The translations under genes and the position numbers were made by a program. This document shows, piece by piece, positions 55,034-62,940 of a stretch of 64,000 nucleotides of DNA. The DNA comes from Pseudomonas sp. Q2-TVG4-2 (GTDB taxonomy: Bacteria; Pseudomonadota; Gammaproteobacteria; Pseudomonadales; Pseudomonadaceae). The stretch is taken from NCBI RefSeq assembly GCF_013620795.1, contig NZ_LGLW01000002.1, forward strand, positions 186,001-250,000, in the 5' to 3' direction. The notes below the pieces were generated by a model. It worked only from the letters and a program-made list of their open reading frames with translations, had not been told where the DNA came from and did no database searches. Positions within the stretch are counted from its first letter, which is position 1; every line of letters starts with the position of its first letter.

Positions 55034-55941
55034 AAAGCAGGGGCAAGGGCGGCGCCGGAGGCGAGCACGAGATCATCATCAAGCGCCGTAGCAAGAAGGG
55101 CCACGGCGACGAGCATGGCGGTGCCTGGAAGGTGGCCTTTGCCGACTTCACCCTGGCGATGATGGCGCTGTTCATGGTGCTGTGGATCATCCAGCCGCAA
55201 ATGGAGAAATCCAACCCGTCGTACGGCGAGATGGAAAGCAATCCGCTGGTCGATGGCGGCGCGGGGATCTTCGACGGCACCAGCCGGTCGCCGCTGGAAC
55301 TCGACGGGATGCCGGTGCGTCCGCCTCAGGCCGAAAACACAGAGGATAGCGAGTCGAAGCGCGAGCAAGACGGCAGCCACAACTATGGTTCGACCGAGGA
55401 ACTTAAAAAGCTCGCCGACCTGATGCGCCAAGTCGCCAGCGAAGTCGACGCTCTGGCCAACCTCGAAGTGGATGTGGTCCCGCAGGGGCTGCGCATTTTG
55501 ATCAAGGATGACCAGCAACGCTTCATGTTCCAGCGCGGCAGCGCCACGCTCAATCCGCATTTCCAGAAGCTGCTAGGCGTACTCGCCGGCGTCCTGGAAA
55601 AAGTGGATAACAAGCTGATCATCAGCGGCCATACCGATGGCACGCCCTATAGGCAGAAGAACGGCTACAACAATTGGAATCTGTCCGGCGATCGCGCTCT
55701 GCGCGCGCGCAATGCCCTGGTCGATGCCGGCCTGGCTGAGCGCTCGGTGCTGCAGGTGACTGCGCAGGCCGACGTCATGCCACTGCACCCCGAAGACCCA
55801 CAGAACGGCGCCAACCGCCGGGTGGAAATCTTGCTGCTGACCGCCTCGGCCGAAGCGCTGTACAAGGAGCTGTTCGGCGACAGCTACGGCCAGGTGCGCT
55901 TCTCCGAAAGCGGGGCGAGCTATAACGGAAAGGGCAGCTAA
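55030..55941 (+). CDS. lafU: lateral flagellar stator MotB (LafU)
   Basis: A 303-residue protein with a basic N-terminus, one helix with the proton-carrying Asp (AFADFTLAMMALFMVLWII), and a C-terminal OmpA-like domain (KLIISGHTDGTPYRQ; NLSGDRALRARNALVDAG; NRRVEILL) that binds peptidoglycan. It is the last gene of the laf block on the plus strand. Confidence 0.95.
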   Translation: MKSRGKGGAGGEHEIIIKRRSKKGHGDEHGGAWKVAFADFTLAMMALFMVLWIIQPQMEKSNPSYGEMESNPLVDGGAGIFDGTSRSPLELDGMPVRPPQAENTEDSESKREQDGSHNYGSTEELKKLADLMRQVASEVDALANLEVDVVPQGLRILIKDDQQRFMFQRGSATLNPHFQKLLGVLAGVLEKVDNKLIISGHTDGTPYRQKNGYNNWNLSGDRALRARNALVDAGLAERSVLQVTAQADVMPLHPEDPQNGANRRVEILLLTASAEALYKELFGDSYGQVRFSESGASYNGKGS

Positions 55942-56000
55942 GGTCTAGCGGCTGTGCTACGTGGGCCATCGGCGGGTTGCACCCGCCCTAGTCTTTAACA

Positions 56001-56262
56001 GTGGTTCGCGAGCAAGCTCGCTCCTACGGGTGTGCACCGGCTACGCCTTTATAGGAGCCAGGGGACGCCGAGTTTTTTTGCTGGCGGTCGATGGGGCCGG
56101 TGCGGCCAGATCGCCAGCAAGCTGGCGCCTACGGACTCGATAAGTTCGCAGCCGGAAAGCCCGCCTGGGTCGGGGGCGAATCTAGCCCATGCTGGGCTGT
56201 CGCTGCCTTTGTAGGAACAGGGGGACGCCGAGTCCTGCTGGCGACCGGAAGCCCAATTAGAA
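56001..56262. repeat. REP elements (family A) and duplicated block between lafU and the ToxR-like operon
   Basis: The REP-type cores CGAGCAAGCTCGCTCCTAC (56009) and GATCGCCAGCAAGCTGGCG (56109) are present. A GGGGACGCCGAGT block with TGCTGGCG nearby occurs twice, at about 56061 and 56222. The region holds no gene. Confidence 0.65.
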
Positions 56263-56272
56263 AACGCGTGCT

Positions 56273-56755
56273 TCAGCCGCGGTGAGGGTGATCGTCGGCG
56301 CAGTAGACCTGCTGGGTTTCGACACCGTATAGGCAGGCACCGACCTGTTCGAGCGTAATCCGGGCGCCCTTGTGAGAGCCGTAGAACAGGTTGAACATCA
56401 GCTCGTCGTCCAGCTGATCCTGCGGTCCCAGCCCATGAACCTGGCCTTCTTCCACCACCAGCGATGCCCGGCCCAGCAGATCCGTCTCCAGCCGTCCGGA
56501 CGCCTCGACGATTGCCGGCGAGTTGCGGGTCATCGAGTAAAAACGGCCTTTGTTGAAGACCAGGCTCTGACTGACTTTGACCGTTGTACCGTCGCTCAGC
56601 AGGACGTGTCCGCTAGAACTGTAGCGACCGTCGAACTTGGTCGAGGTATTGCCACTGGTGCCCATCGCCACGAACGCCCATAGCAGCAGCGCGGTGGGTA
56701 CCATCACTCGCAACATGCGCTTGCCTACCGCACCGGCTTCGTTCTGGCTGTTCAT
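56273..56755 (-). CDS. membrane-anchored partner of the ToxR-like regulator
   Basis: A 160-residue protein with one helix near the N-terminus (VMVPTALLLWAFVAMGT, residues 18-34) and a periplasmic rest (DGRYSSSGHVLLSDGTTVKVSQSLVF...). It starts 4 bp inside the regulator gene, so translation is coupled. By place it could act like ToxS or a sensor partner, but the sequence does not resemble ToxS. Function is unknown. Confidence 0.65.
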   Translation of the reverse strand: MNSQNEAGAVGKRMLRVMVPTALLLWAFVAMGTSGNTSTKFDGRYSSSGHVLLSDGTTVKVSQSLVFNKGRFYSMTRNSPAIVEASGRLETDLLGRASLVVEEGQVHGLGPQDQLDDELMFNLFYGSHKGARITLEQVGACLYGVETQQVYCADDHPHRG

Positions 56756-57621
56756 TGGAGGCACCCTTGTAGATGGTTGCTGGGAATCGTCTGGATCTGG
56801 CTCTTGTGAACCTTCAACCAATTGACCCGGCCGTCGCCCTGCAGGCAACGAATCTCATAGAAACCCGGGGACATATTGACGATCAGTCGGGTCGACTCGG
56901 TACTCATATCACCCATCGTATCGACCAGCAGTTGTGTTTCCTTAACCAGCGAATCGAGCATCCGCTGACTCTTTTCCACATAGAGCACTTCGAGACCGTT
57001 CAGATCGAGCCTCTGTGTGAAGGACGGCGTTGGTGTGCTGGCCAGGCGAAAGCCGAGGGTCGCCAGCCCCAGCAATACCATCATGCCGGTGCCGGCAAGA
57101 GCAGCGACCTGCCATGAACGAGCGCGTCGTGCTGGTTTGGCCGCGCTTTGCGCTGCCGTCGTGCTGGGTGCAGGCAGTTCCATCAGCAGGGTGGCCGGCG
57201 CCTCGGCAACGGGCGCGGGCACCTCAGTGATCGCCGGAGCTGCTTCGTCGACGACCAGGTATTGCGGATTGAACAGGTAGCCCCGTCGTGGCAACGTCTG
57301 GATGATCTGGTTGCGGCTGTCGAACAGTGCCTGGCGCAGGGTGTAAATCTGCTGATTGAGACTGCCCTGGCCGACGACCCGCCCTTCCCAGGCGTAAGCC
57401 ATCAACTCATCACGGGACACGACCTCGCCGGGGACTTGCAGCAGGCGCTCGAGTACGCGGCTGCCGGAAAAACCGAGGTCCAGCCTCTCTTCACTTTCTT
57501 CATGTTTCTGCACGAGTTGGTAGCGAGCTGGCTCGAAACGAGCAGCACAACCGTCTCGGCCAGTTTTCAATAGGGGGCAGATGAGGGCATCGGTGGCCGA
57601 GGGGGACAAAGATGAGGTCAT
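56752..57621 (-). CDS. ToxR/CadC-like membrane transcriptional regulator (LafZ-like by context)
   Basis: A 289-residue protein with an N-terminal winged helix (about 45-122: RVLERLLQVPGEVVSRDELMAYAWEGRVVGQGSLNQQIYTLRQAL; LPRRGYLF), an Ala/Pro linker, one transmembrane helix (171-192) and a periplasmic domain. Such proteins sense envelope or outside signals and bind DNA directly. The Flag-2 cluster of E. coli 042 carries a membrane regulator named lafZ, so it may be the counterpart. It may tie lateral flagella to an external cue. Confidence 0.8.
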   Translation of the reverse strand: MTSSLSPSATDALICPLLKTGRDGCAARFEPARYQLVQKHEESEERLDLGFSGSRVLERLLQVPGEVVSRDELMAYAWEGRVVGQGSLNQQIYTLRQALFDSRNQIIQTLPRRGYLFNPQYLVVDEAAPAITEVPAPVAEAPATLLMELPAPSTTAAQSAAKPARRARSWQVAALAGTGMMVLLGLATLGFRLASTPTPSFTQRLDLNGLEVLYVEKSQRMLDSLVKETQLLVDTMGDMSTESTRLIVNMSPGFYEIRCLQGDGRVNWLKVHKSQIQTIPSNHLQGCLQ

Positions 57622-57965
57622 GAGCGCCTGACTCGAAGAGGAAAGAGAACTTCCGGTGTGATGAGGTTCGCATACCGGACGGCGGCATATTGGCGTCGTT
57701 TTTTTGATACTACAAGCCGATTGCTACAGGAAAGTGCCGAACGGACACTGCCTAAACCCATGCCAAGATCGTTGCCGATAGGCATATATACGGCTTGAAA
57801 CGGCATAAGAGGGATTAATCGGGCATATCTTGTGTATGGGCGGTCCCGGCAAAAGGTTCGCCGTTGGTCGGAAGTAAAATTTCCTTCACCCGAAAAACAA
57901 AAAAGCCCCGAACCAGTCGGGGCTTTTCGAGGCCGGTCGTTGCGACCGGCAGTGGTGCGTGCGGC
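57622..57965. other. non-coding region between the ToxR-like gene and lafA
   Basis: It holds the lafA terminator and the control region of the ToxR-like gene. A GGGATTAATC motif lies at 57811-57820, and AT-rich stretches (GCATATATACG) near 57782. No gene is seen. Confidence 0.6.
57901..57927 (-). terminator. intrinsic terminator of lafA
   Basis: Stem AAAAGCCCCGA / TCGGGGCTTTT with a 5-nt loop, followed on the minus strand by TTTTGTTTTT. It lies 39 bp after the lafA stop and is a strong Rho-independent terminator. Confidence 0.9.
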
Positions 57966-58844
57966 TTAGCCCAGCAGGCCCATGACCATGCCTGGCATCT
58001 GGCCAGCTTGCTTGAGCATGGAGATACCCGACTGCATGAGCATGGAGTTCTTGCTCATGTTGGCGCTTTCAACGGCGAAGTCAGCGTCCATGATCCGGCC
58101 CTTGGCCATCTCGGTGTTGTCCTTCATGTTGGCCAGGTTGTTGGAGACGTGGCCCAGACGGTTGATGGTGGCACCGAAGGTGGCACGCAGCGAACCGATA
58201 TCGTTCAGGGCGGTAGCCAGGGTGTCGATCATGCCGTTAGCGCCAGCTTCGGTAGCGATCTCGGTACCAGCAAGGCCTGGAGCCGTGTAGTTGGTCGACA
58301 GACCATCAAGTGTTGTACCCAGCGCGGCGGATTTGGCAGTGGCGTCGAGGGTCAGCTTCTCGGCAGTGGTGGAACCGATCTGGAAGTTCACCGCGGCTGC
58401 GCCGAACTTGCCGGTTGCGCCGGTCAGGCCAAACAGCTTATCGCCTGCATAGCTGGTGTTGGTCATGATGTTGGCCAGTTCTTTGCCCAGCTCATCATAT
58501 TCGGATTGCAGCGCGTCGCGATCAGCCTGGGCGTTGGTGCCGTTGGCGGATTGGGTGGCCAGGTCCTTCATGCGCTGCACGATGTCGGTCATTTCACCGA
58601 ATGCGCCTTCAGCGGTCTGCAGCATGGAGGTGGCATCGCCAGTGTTACGCATGGCAACGCCCATACCGCGGCTCTGCGCGTTCAGACGGGTGGCGATCTG
58701 CAGGCCAGCGGCGTCGTCGGCAGCGGAGTTGATGCGCAGGCCGGTGCCCAGGCGCTGCTGGTTGGTCGACAGAGCGCTGTTGAACTTGTTCAGGCTGGTG
58801 TTGGTGGTCAGTGCGGAATAGTTAGTGTGAATGGACAGAGCCAT
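57966..58844 (-). CDS. lafA: lateral flagellin LafA
   Basis: A small flagellin of 292 residues. The N-terminal D0/D1 region (MALSIHTNYSALTTNTSLNKFNSALSTNQQRLGTGLRINSAADDAAGLQIATRLNAQ) and the C-terminal D0 (NMSKNSMLMQSGISMLKQAGQMPGMVMGLLG) are intact; the middle variable domain is very short. The start at 58844 has AAGGA upstream. It is monocistronic and ends at a strong terminator. Confidence 0.97.
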   Translation of the reverse strand: MALSIHTNYSALTTNTSLNKFNSALSTNQQRLGTGLRINSAADDAAGLQIATRLNAQSRGMGVAMRNTGDATSMLQTAEGAFGEMTDIVQRMKDLATQSANGTNAQADRDALQSEYDELGKELANIMTNTSYAGDKLFGLTGATGKFGAAAVNFQIGSTTAEKLTLDATAKSAALGTTLDGLSTNYTAPGLAGTEIATEAGANGMIDTLATALNDIGSLRATFGATINRLGHVSNNLANMKDNTEMAKGRIMDADFAVESANMSKNSMLMQSGISMLKQAGQMPGMVMGLLG

Positions 58845-58964
58845 GATGATCATCCTTCGTGCGATTGGGCTGTTAGGAGCTGGCTTGACTGCCTGCTGAA
58901 AAGGTAAGGCGACAACACGGAGCGAAGGATTAAATCCTGACGTCAAATATTTTTATGATCTGCC

Positions 58965-59044
58965 TGTAGGAGGCGCGCCCCGCTGAGAACGCACGCCTAT
59001 TAACCGCGAAATAAAAGATTCGCCAGGGCGGGCCTTCCAGCACA
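58965..59044. repeat. REPIN (family B) upstream of lafA
   Basis: GTAGGAGGCGCGCCCCGC (58965) is inverted relative to TTCGCCAGGGCGGGCCTTCC (59020). It resembles the element at 34.6 kb. Confidence 0.6.
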
Positions 59045-59051
59045 ACTCACT

Positions 59052-59077
59052 AAAGCCAAAGCCAAAGCCAAAGCCAA
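59052..59077. repeat. hexanucleotide tandem (AAAGCC)n
   Basis: Four full copies of AAAGCC in tandem followed by AA. It lies in non-coding DNA between lafA and flgA and may vary in length. Confidence 0.85.
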
Positions 59078-59111
59078 TGCACATTGCGTAAGCCTCGGCC
59101 GCTCCGCTTCG

Positions 59112-59248
59112 GTGGGAGGCGCGCCCCGCGGCGAAGACGAGCTCTCTGCCGGCTAAAAGCTAAAAAGCTTCGCCCCGGGGCGGGCCTCCCACAAAAGCAG
59201 GGCAAAAGCTCCGCCCCGGGGCGGGCCTCCCACAAAAGCAGAGTAAAA
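59112..59248. repeat. REP family B with a 41-bp tandem duplication
   Basis: A first REP, GGTGGGAGGCGCGCCCCGC at 59111, is followed by two 41-bp copies (59167-59207 and 59208-59248), each with CCCCGGGGCGGGCCTCCCAC, differing at only three positions. This is a recent local duplication. Confidence 0.8.
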
Positions 59249-59307
59249 ACTGCCCCCGCCCCGTTTGCGTAGGCGGACCTCGCGATGGTTTCGCGGTTGG
59301 CGGCGCT

Positions 59308-60102
59308 TCAGAACGTACTCGTAACAACCCCTTCTTCTATCACCTTCGCATCGATCACTTTGCCGCTGCGCGTGTTGCGCACGCGGATGACGTCGCCGGG
59401 CTGGCCGTCGCCCAGGGCTTCGCCGGAGGCGGACGCTTCGATGCCGTCGTTGCTGGCAACGATCTTTACCGGCTCCCCGCGTTTGACCGCCATGGCCTGC
59501 TCCAACAGCGATGGAGTGATGGTCTGGCCTGCGCGGATACGGCGTTTGGCGGCCATGCCGATGACTTCATCCAGGCGGTTGTAATAACCGCGCCGGGCCT
59601 TGGCGATGTTGATGCGCTCCAGCCGGATATCGCCGGGGCGAATGGTCTGGCCACGGTCGATGATCCCCTCGGCGTGTACGGCGGGCAGGAACACGTGCGC
59701 CTGCGCGGTAGCGTTCAGCGACCAGCCGGGCGTGTCCGGGCAATTGATCTGCAGTTGCTGGCGCTCCATGGCCGAGGGCGCATCGCCGGTGGCACGTATC
59801 TGCAGGACGTTCGCGCAAGGCGGCAGGTTGGCAGTGCTCGCCGGTAGGTTGGTTTCGTAGCGCAGCTGCATGCTCTGCCAGCCCTGGCGCTCCGCCTGCC
59901 GTTCGAGCATCGCGCGCACATGATTTTCCAACGCCTGTTGCACTTGTGCGGTGGCGTCCCCGTGCGCCTGGGTAGCACCGGCCAGCATGAGCAGGGCGGC
60001 GACGAACCAGGCGGAAACGGCCTTTCCGCTTCGCTTGTCCAAGACCTTTCGATGCGGAAGGCGGGGCTCTGATGGGGCGCTGCAGTTGAAGTAATTAGTC
60101 AT
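59308..60102 (-). CDS. flgA: P-ring assembly chaperone FlgA
   Basis: A 264-residue periplasmic protein with the C-terminal SAF domain (VHAEGIIDRGQTIRPGDIRLERINIAKARRGYYNRLDEVIGMAAKRRIRAGQTITPSLLEQ). The signal peptide is GKAVSAWFVAALLMLAGATQA; the ATG at 60102 leaves a long N-terminal extension with a shared repeat in it. A TTG at 60042 would give a typical short signal but has a poorly spaced ribosome site. The start is uncertain. Confidence 0.9.
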   Translation of the reverse strand: MTNYFNCSAPSEPRLPHRKVLDKRSGKAVSAWFVAALLMLAGATQAHGDATAQVQQALENHVRAMLERQAERQGWQSMQLRYETNLPASTANLPPCANVLQIRATGDAPSAMERQQLQINCPDTPGWSLNATAQAHVFLPAVHAEGIIDRGQTIRPGDIRLERINIAKARRGYYNRLDEVIGMAAKRRIRAGQTITPSLLEQAMAVKRGEPVKIVASNDGIEASASGEALGDGQPGDVIRVRNTRSGKVIDAKVIEEGVVTSTF

Positions 60103-60134
60103 GTAAAACAGCCAGTTACCTACGTTCGATGGTT

Positions 60135-60150
60135 CGGCACGGATTCTGCA
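60135..60150 (+). promoter_or_regulatory. sigma-54 promoter of the flgB operon
   Basis: CGGCACGGATTCTGCA has GG and GC exactly 10 nt apart; -24 CGGCACG matches six of seven and -12 CTGCA four of five. Transcription should start near 60161, 50 bp before flgB. Confidence 0.8.
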
Positions 60151-60211
60151 GACACTCCTGCAAAGCTGCGGACTGTCATTCGGTCCGCTCGTGCTGCAAA
60201 GGTATCGGTGA

Positions 60212-60577
60212 ATGAGTATACGGATTGATGACGCCCTGGGCGTTCACGAACGCGCGCTGGGTTTGCGCATGCAACGCAGCGAGATTCTCGCGGCGAACCT
60301 GGCCAACGAAGACACCCCGGGCTTCCAGGCACGGGACATCGACTTCAGCAAGGAAATGCAGCGGCTGCAAAGCGCTACATCGCCGCGCATGAGCCTGGCC
60401 GGCACCGATCCAAAGCTGCTATTTCGCGTTCCTGGGCAGGCTTCGCAGGACGGCAATACCGTCGAGCTGTCAACCGAGCAGGCGCAGTTCTCGCGCAATT
60501 CCATGGATTTCCAGACCAGCCTGACCTTCGTCACGATGAAATTTCGTGGCTTGAAGCAGGCCATCGAGGGACGTTGA
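60212..60577 (+). CDS. flgB: flagellar proximal rod protein FlgB
   Basis: A 121-residue protein with the rod motif AANLANEDTPGFQARDIDFSKEM and a C-terminal helix (FSRNSMDFQTSLTFVTMKFRGLKQAIEGR). AAAGG lies upstream of the ATG. It is the first gene of the flgBCDEFG operon. Confidence 0.95.
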   Translation: MSIRIDDALGVHERALGLRMQRSEILAANLANEDTPGFQARDIDFSKEMQRLQSATSPRMSLAGTDPKLLFRVPGQASQDGNTVELSTEQAQFSRNSMDFQTSLTFVTMKFRGLKQAIEGR

Positions 60578-60581
60578 AGTC

Positions 60582-61010
60582 ATGTCATTCGATTCGATCT
60601 ACCGCATCGCCGGCTCGGCCATGAACGCGCAGACCGTGCGCCTCAATACCGTGGCGAGCAACCTGGCCAACACCGATTCGGCGGCCAACAACGCCGCCGA
60701 TGTTTATCAGGCACGCAAGCCGATGTTCGCCGCCGTGTACGAGAACAACTCGCTGACCCGGGGCGTGGGCCTCGGCGGTGCCCATGTACAGGTGCTCGAC
60801 GTGGTCACCTCCGGCGCCGAACCCAAGCGCCGTTACGAACCAGGCAATCCGCTGGCTGACGGTAACGGCTACGTTTACTACCCCGACATCAACGAGATCG
60901 AAGAGATGACCGACATGATGTCGGCCACACGCAGTTTCGAGACCGGCGTCGAGGTGCTCAACCGCGTGAAAAGCATGCAGCAGAGCCTGCTCAGACTTGG
61001 AGATTCCTGA
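60582..61010 (+). CDS. flgC: flagellar rod protein FlgC
   Basis: A 142-residue protein with VASNLANTDSAANNAADVYQARKPMFAAVYE and the C-terminal MMSATRSFETGVEVLNRVKSMQQSLLRLG. It joins the rod. It ends where flgD starts (1 bp overlap). Confidence 0.95.
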   Translation: MSFDSIYRIAGSAMNAQTVRLNTVASNLANTDSAANNAADVYQARKPMFAAVYENNSLTRGVGLGGAHVQVLDVVTSGAEPKRRYEPGNPLADGNGYVYYPDINEIEEMTDMMSATRSFETGVEVLNRVKSMQQSLLRLGDS

Positions 61011-61690
61011 TGACTACAGTCAATGCGAGCCAGGGCAGCGGCTTGTCCGGTAGCGGCACAGAGCAGATCAAACAAGCGGTGAACGTCAGCGATGCCACGC
61101 AGATGGAGAACAACTTCATCAGCCTGATGGTCGCGCAGATCAAGTATCAGGACCCGACCAAGCCGGTCGACAGCACCGAGTTCCTCAATCAATTCTCGGC
61201 AATGTCGCAGGTCAAGAGCATGGAAAACCTGGCGACCCTGGCGCAGAACAATCTGGTGCTGACCGACAACCTGCAGACCCTGACCGCTGCTGGCCTGGTC
61301 GGCCAGCAGGTGAGCGTGGCGGTTGAATCGCTGGACTTGAGCGGGCAGACCGTCAGCGGTCAGTTCGATTTGACCCATGCATCGACTCGCACCGCGTTGC
61401 TGTTGACCGATTCCAACGGCACGCAGACCCGTATCGAGCTGGGCGCGCAGTCCGCCGGTAAGGTCCCCTTTGTGATCGATCCGGCCAAGCATGGCCTGCG
61501 CGACGGTCAATACAGCGTCAGCATCGAATCGGAAAACGGCGAATTCCCGCAGGTGGAAGTCGCCGGCCAGGTCTCCAACGTGCGCGTCAGTGCCGAGGGG
61601 CCGGTGCTTCAGGTTCAGGGCGTCGGTTCGGTGCCCTTCTACAACATCCTTGAATTCGCCCAGGCCGACGCTGGGCTGCTCGGCGGCTGA
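61010..61690 (+). CDS. flgD: hook cap protein FlgD
   Basis: A 226-residue protein with the N-terminal FISLMVAQIKYQDPTKPVDSTEFLNQFSAMSQVKSMENL signature and the C-terminal Tudor/FLN-like domain. It scaffolds hook assembly. Confidence 0.95.
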   Translation: MTTVNASQGSGLSGSGTEQIKQAVNVSDATQMENNFISLMVAQIKYQDPTKPVDSTEFLNQFSAMSQVKSMENLATLAQNNLVLTDNLQTLTAAGLVGQQVSVAVESLDLSGQTVSGQFDLTHASTRTALLLTDSNGTQTRIELGAQSAGKVPFVIDPAKHGLRDGQYSVSIESENGEFPQVEVAGQVSNVRVSAEGPVLQVQGVGSVPFYNILEFAQADAGLLGG

Positions 61691-61740
61691 GCCTCGCGGT
61701 TCGCCAGTCCTCATTTCAACTTACGTATCGAGATCAGCCC

Positions 61741-62931
61741 ATGAGCTTCAATATCGCCCTGACCGGCCTGTCCGCCGTCAACGAACAACTCAACACCATC
61801 GGCAACAACATCGCTAACTCCGGCACCGTCGGCTTCAAGTCTTCGCGCACCGATTTCGGCAGCCTCTATGCCGAGACCCAGGCGATGGGGGTCGAGGTCA
61901 TCGGCACCACCCAGAGCATCAGTCAGGGCGGTGCGCTGACCACCACCAACCGCAACCTGGACCTGGCGATCTCCGGCGGTGGCTTCTTCGTCACCCGCGC
62001 CAGCAATGGCGATGTTGCCTACACCCGCGCCGGGATGTTCGGTACCGACAAGGACAGCTACCTGACCAACAGCCTGGGTCAGCGTCTGCAGGGCTACCCG
62101 ACCGATGCGGCAGGCAATCTGCAGACCGGTGTGATCGGTGACTTGCAGATGAAAGCCGGCGGCTTGCCCGCAAAAGCCACCGATGAGCTGAGTTTCGTTG
62201 CCAACCTCGACGCCAACCAGGCAGTGCCCGCCGTGGCCTTCGATCCGCAGGTCGCCGACAGCTACAACTCCACCTACACCACCAAGGTGTTCGATTCCCA
62301 GGGCAAAGAACACACCCTGACCCAGTACTTCGCCAAGACCGCCGATAACAGCTGGGATGCCCACTATTACGTTGACGGCACGGCCATTGCCGCCAGCCCG
62401 CAGGCGCTGTCCTTCAATACCGACGGCTCGTTGGCCGCGCCGATCGGCCCGGTAGCGCTGGCCGCGACCCTTGGCGGCGGCGTCGATCCGTTGAATATTC
62501 AGCTCGATTACAGTGGTACCAGCCAGTACGGCTCTCAATTCAACGTCACCGGCAACCGCGCCACTGGCTACGCTGCGGGCGAGCAGACCGGGATGAGCGT
62601 GGAGAAGGACGGCAAGGTCTACGCCAGCTTCTCCAACGGCGAGCGTCTGCTCCAGGGCCAAGTGATACTGGCCAGCTTCGTCAATCCTGAAGGTCTGAAG
62701 AACATCAGTGGCACCGCCTGGACCGAAACCGCCGCCTCGGGCGTGGCGCTGGTCGGTGCGCCGGGTGTTGGCCAGCTCGGCAGCCTCTCGGCCGGCGCGC
62801 TGGAGAGCTCCAACGTCGACCTCACCCAGCAGCTGGTAGGCCTGATGGAAGGCCAGCGTAACTACCAGGCCAACACCCAGGTCATTTCCACCAACAAGGA
62901 ACTGACCCAGGTTCTGTTCAACGCGCTCTGA
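61741..62931 (+). CDS. flgE: flagellar hook protein FlgE
   Basis: A 396-residue protein with the N-terminal SFNIALTGLSAVNEQLNTIGNNIANSGTVGFKSSRTDF and C-terminal SNVDLTQQLVGLMEGQRNYQANTQVISTNKELTQVLFNAL. It builds the lateral hook. GTATCGAGATCAGCCC precedes it. Confidence 0.96.
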   Translation: MSFNIALTGLSAVNEQLNTIGNNIANSGTVGFKSSRTDFGSLYAETQAMGVEVIGTTQSISQGGALTTTNRNLDLAISGGGFFVTRASNGDVAYTRAGMFGTDKDSYLTNSLGQRLQGYPTDAAGNLQTGVIGDLQMKAGGLPAKATDELSFVANLDANQAVPAVAFDPQVADSYNSTYTTKVFDSQGKEHTLTQYFAKTADNSWDAHYYVDGTAIAASPQALSFNTDGSLAAPIGPVALAATLGGGVDPLNIQLDYSGTSQYGSQFNVTGNRATGYAAGEQTGMSVEKDGKVYASFSNGERLLQGQVILASFVNPEGLKNISGTAWTETAASGVALVGAPGVGQLGSLSAGALESSNVDLTQQLVGLMEGQRNYQANTQVISTNKELTQVLFNAL

Positions 62932-62940
62932 GGCTGATCC

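Larger units (their letters stand above)
58845..59307. other. non-coding region upstream of lafA
   Basis: It contains the lafA promoter region with an AAGGATTAAATC motif (58925-58936), REP family B elements, a hexanucleotide run and a 41-bp tandem. No gene or clear sigma-28 site (TAAA, then GCCGATAA) was found. Confidence 0.6.

Noticed and set aside
57753..57780. Sigma-28-like site TAAA then GCCGATA
   Set aside because: The spacer is 17 nt rather than about 15, and it points on the plus strand into the 3' end of lafA, so no gene would be driven by it.
59052..59248. Possible CRISPR-like array
   Set aside because: Repeats are 6 bp and 41 bp in direct contact without unique spacers, and no cas gene is near.
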